From: Hetaerina americana
Lineage: Eukaryota; Arthropoda; Insecta; Odonata; Calopterygidae
DNA: 64,000 nucleotides
NCBI GenBank assembly: GCA_022747635.1
Contig: JAKTNV010000001.1
Coordinates: 29,987,990-30,051,989, forward strand
Reading direction: 5' to 3'
Shown: piece by piece, positions 60,910 to 64,000 of the stretch
Layout: each line of letters starts with the position of its first letter
Position numbering within the stretch: the first letter of the stretch is position 1
Position numbers and translations under genes: made by a program
The notes under the pieces: generated by a model
The model's database searches: none
Told to the model about the DNA's origin: nothing
What the model saw: the letters and a program-made list of their open reading frames with translations, nothing else

Positions 60910-62829
60910 CTGAATGAAACATGTGAGACCATTAATTGAATCATTTAAGAAATGCACATGACTATTACCTGACCAGAACTAAAATTTATAATTAAATTAA
61001 ATATGTATGAAATAAAAAAATATGAGCCCATTCAACAAAAGAGAATCTAATTGAAAACAAATCAATGCACCAAGTAAAAACCATTTATACAAATGGTAAT
61101 AAATTAAGCCATCGAATTATAACAGAGATGGAGACTTTCATCCACTTAATTGTGTAAAAACTCAATAAATACAGTAAAACCTTGTTATTTTCACAAGCAA
61201 GGAACAGACACAATTAGATCTCACAATTTCTAGATTCGAAATGAACAAACTTATAAAAAGGCTATCATGGTTCCATGCTTGTCCAGTGAAATCAGTGTCA
61301 TTTTACCTGTCTACCAACAAAAAACTATGCAAATTTACTGACAAGTTTGTAATTTGATTTTTTTGTGCTTTGCACAGAAAACACTTGCTGCTGGTATACT
61401 TGAGTAAAAATAGAAAAATCCACAGGAGTGAATCAGTGGTGAACTGTAGACTTCCATCCACTGATCTTAGCCCTCAAAATCAGCACAGCTAATGTTTTCA
61501 GATCAGACATAGAAACAACATCTACTTAAAGTTGCATTTTTCTCCTGCCACTCTCACTTTCAATGAAGTAGGCCATGTAGCTCAGTCTACTTCTTGAGCT
61601 GGAGCAATATTCAGCATTTCTACATTTCCTATAAGTGTTCTCCAAATTACTGCATGTAGCTCATATTTTCCCAAAATAATATCGCCTCCTCTTTCGATTA
61701 CAATATACATTTTCCTCCAACCTTGGTGGTTCATCCATTATTTATGGCTGCAGTGAATTTGATCACCATTACAACAACTTTCTAAAACAAGTTTATCCCT
61801 CAATAAACATTCATCTTGCATAAAATATCAGCAATAGAAATGAACAAAAATTATTGATCGCATGTCACAGGACAATTTAAAAGAATGATAAGTTCCGAAA
61901 CACTAATTCATTCACCACTGCCATATCAAGCTATTCAATCACACTCTTTGGTCGCAATTGCAATGTTTACATGTCTGCTCAGATCCCACCTATAGCATGG
62001 AAGTTTTTTTCATGTGATATGGATTGTTGTAGAATGAACGAGTTTATATTATATTGTGACTAATACTGAGAGAACTCTAGAAACCAAAGTACAGTCACTA
62101 TGAGCATGGAATGGTCCAATTCAGAAGTATTTATTTTTCTTTCTGGAACATGTACAATATGCTCCCCCTGTCATACTTCTGGCATGAGGACAAGTAATCA
62201 TAGTAAATCTCCCCTCCTCTTTGCCCAAGCAGGAGAGAGCACAAGGAGAACTCTAGTAAAAAAATTGTGAACACTTAAATATACTGGGAAACATTTTGAT
62301 CTATCTCTCATAAGAGACTCAAGGTAAGTGCGGGCACTTGACATTGTGAACAATTTTCATTTTTTAATCCTCTTAAGTGGACGACTATAATCACCTCCAA
62401 ACTCCTCAATTCCAGCCACCCCTACCTCAAGGGGATGTCAATTATACCTCCCTCAAACAGGCAGGCTTCGAGTGAAGATTACCTTCACAAACTCATGTTC
62501 ACCCACCTAATTCACTGAATAAGTAAGAAATTTAGAGAGAATATAACATGCTAGCACCCAAATGATCAGCATGGGTCTGGCTGAATAGTCTACTCCAAAA
62601 AGTGGGTGAGGTCTGTATTAAGTTGGCTGGCAAATTGCATAATGCAACAAGCATAAAGAAAAATTTGCAAAAGGTTTTGTGATTCAAGTCTAAGATGCTA
62701 CCTTCATTTTTATCAAATCCAATACCATTTCATGTTCACTAATGACCAGCAAAGTCAGCTATGATGAACTCTTAAAAGTGCAAATCTCATTCACACTCAT
62801 ACACCCTTTTAAATAACCCTATCCTTTCC
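60910..62829 (-). other. SCPEP1 intron continuing to the right
   Basis: I searched the minus strand for the WLQGGPGGSS exon that must come before 60909 and did not find it in the window. No other feature is recognised here. Confidence 0.6.
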
Positions 62830-63442
62830 GCTAGTTTGTGCAGTGACTTAGATGTAATTTTTAGCATGTAAATGGCCTTATGCAAGCATTTAAAAGGATT
62901 ACTGGTAAGGCGATGGTCATATTCAGCCTCTTTTACTGCCACACTGATGTTCAAAATCCTCCTTCCCTTAGAATGGCTGTTTTTGGCTGTGTCCTTCCCA
63001 TTACCACAGATTACTGTTCACCAATCTGGTCTACCACCTGCCCAACTACCTTGGAGTTATTCTACCAACTGGTTCATTTTCTGATAGCCATTGCTTGTCA
63101 TTACATCCCTTCCCTTAGAAATTCGATCTGTGACTTCTCGTTGATATTTCCCATTTCTCCCTTCGCCAATTTACGTCAACTATCTGATTTGAAATTCTTA
63201 CGCAGCATCATCGACACATCTCTCCATAGCAACGACCTTGTTCCAACCTTTTCAATTCATGTTCCCCTCATTTAACATGCAACTTTAATATGATACACAT
63301 TCCAAAGTTTTGTCTTTTGATCTCCAATAGTTTATATTTTGCATTGAGTATTTCATGTCAGTCATTGTAGCCCATATTATTATGTCAAGTCAATGTAAAG
63401 CCTTTGTGCCATTATTGCTTGATTTTTTAAATAAATAAATAA
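62830..63442 (+). mobile_element. LINE 3' fragment with AAAT tail
   Basis: Translation gives AFKRITGKAMVIFSLFYCHT, TDYCSPIWSTTCPTTLELFY, and LSDLKFLRSIIDTSLHSNDL followed by VPTFSIHVP. These match, in pattern, the region after RT in jockey/CR1-type LINEs (..YCSxIWSP... and ..RRxxxDLxFLYKIL..). A non-coding 3' end and TAAATAAATAAATAAA tail follow at 63428-63442. Confidence 0.7.
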
Positions 63443-63479
63443 ACATTCACTAACATTGCAATATCCAAAAACAAAATGG

Positions 63480-64000
63480 TTTGCAATATCGTCAAAGTAT
63501 GCAGTATGAGTTCTCTCCGAAAGTACCCAGCCATGCAATATTTTGAGAAAAATAGCCTACAATGAGAACTTAGTCCCCTTCTAAGTACTCTCCTTAGGAC
63601 CTAACATACTTATCCCAGCATCTCTTTCATTTTTCAAAGCAATCAGCAAAGTCCTTTTTCGGAAACGCCATCAGCATTCTCCTTTTCTAGCCAAGTAACT
63701 GTTGACTACTGGGAAGACTGGGCTTTTGTTTTAGGGTTAAAGCCATAGATCCATGACTCATCTCCAGTTATGACCTTTTTTTAGATAGTTTGGTTCATCA
63801 CTTCAAGCTTGGAGCAAGTTCCCTGACACTGCAGCGCGAAATTCTTGATGTTGAAGAGACAAAAGAGAGTGCGATGAGCAAGCTGATGACCAATGAAAAA
63901 GGACTTTGCTGATTGCTTTAGCGGGACACTGGGATAAGTTTGAGAGGTCCAAAGGGGAGTACTTCAAAGGGGACTAATACCTAATTGTTCTAGGTAGGCT
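63480..64000 (-). mobile_element. mariner transposase fragment (runs off window)
   Basis: The minus-strand translation near 63770-63690 gives VITGDESWIYGFNPKTKAQS, the first catalytic-Asp region of Tc1/mariner transposases, fused after a deletion to unrelated frame. The pieces AKAISKVLFHW at 63900 and CPAKAISK are remnants of the C-terminal or neighbouring part. Confidence 0.65.

Noticed and set aside
61160..61260. Possible pogo/Tigger end (ACAGTAAAACCTTGTTATTT)
   Set aside because: It resembles the CAGTAAAACCTCGTTATA end of pogo-like elements, but no second end or transposase was found nearby.

Overview
The window is a stretch of an animal nuclear genome, most likely an insect or other arthropod. 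It is AT-rich, its genes are split by long introns, UBC9 is closest to insect UBC9 by eye, and introns and spacers are full of Tc1/mariner, LINE, RTE and tRNA-derived SINE copies. I cannot name the species. No bacterial, organellar or CRISPR feature was seen.

Four host genes can be read exon by exon with consistent splice phases. (1) CNOT3, the CCR4-NOT subunit, on the minus strand: the three 5' coding exons lie at 10648-10624, 1868-1636 and 1016-861, and the rest is beyond the left edge. (2) RNPS1, the exon-junction/ASAP splicing factor, on the minus strand: seven exons from 29529 to 19481 give a complete 363-residue protein. Its ATG is split by an intron, and one intron appears to be GC-AG. 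(3) UBC9, the SUMO E2 enzyme, on the plus strand: five exons from 30127 to 36709 give a complete 160-residue protein. It is head to head with RNPS1 across about 0.6 kb. (4) A SCPEP1-type serine carboxypeptidase on the minus strand: eight exons from 60909 to 45156 cover the Ser-Asp-His triad, and the N-terminal exons lie to the right of the window.

Layout: 1-10648 CNOT3 with a LINE in its 8.8 kb first intron; 10.6-19.5 kb spacer with a foldback element, SINEs and nested mariners; 19.5-29.5 kb RNPS1 with two internally deleted mariners in introns; 30.1-37.4 kb UBC9 with three kinds of SINE in introns; 37.4-45.1 kb spacer with a 3'-truncated LINE carrying an SGNH-domain ORF and a decayed LINE; 45.2-60.9 kb SCPEP1, whose introns hold a mariner, two RTE copies, SINEs, palindromic MITEs and a GC-rich LTR retrotransposon fragment (LTR, lysine-tRNA primer site, gag, second ORF, no pol); 61-64 kb intron or upstream sequence with a LINE tail and a mariner fragment.

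The host genes are independent housekeeping genes (mRNA decay, splicing, sumoylation, lysosomal or secretory proteolysis) rather than a pathway. The more unusual content is in the repeats: several tRNA-derived SINE families, a recurring hammerhead-like module shared by inverted-repeat elements, and an LTR element whose second ORF contains a six-fold degenerate repeat.
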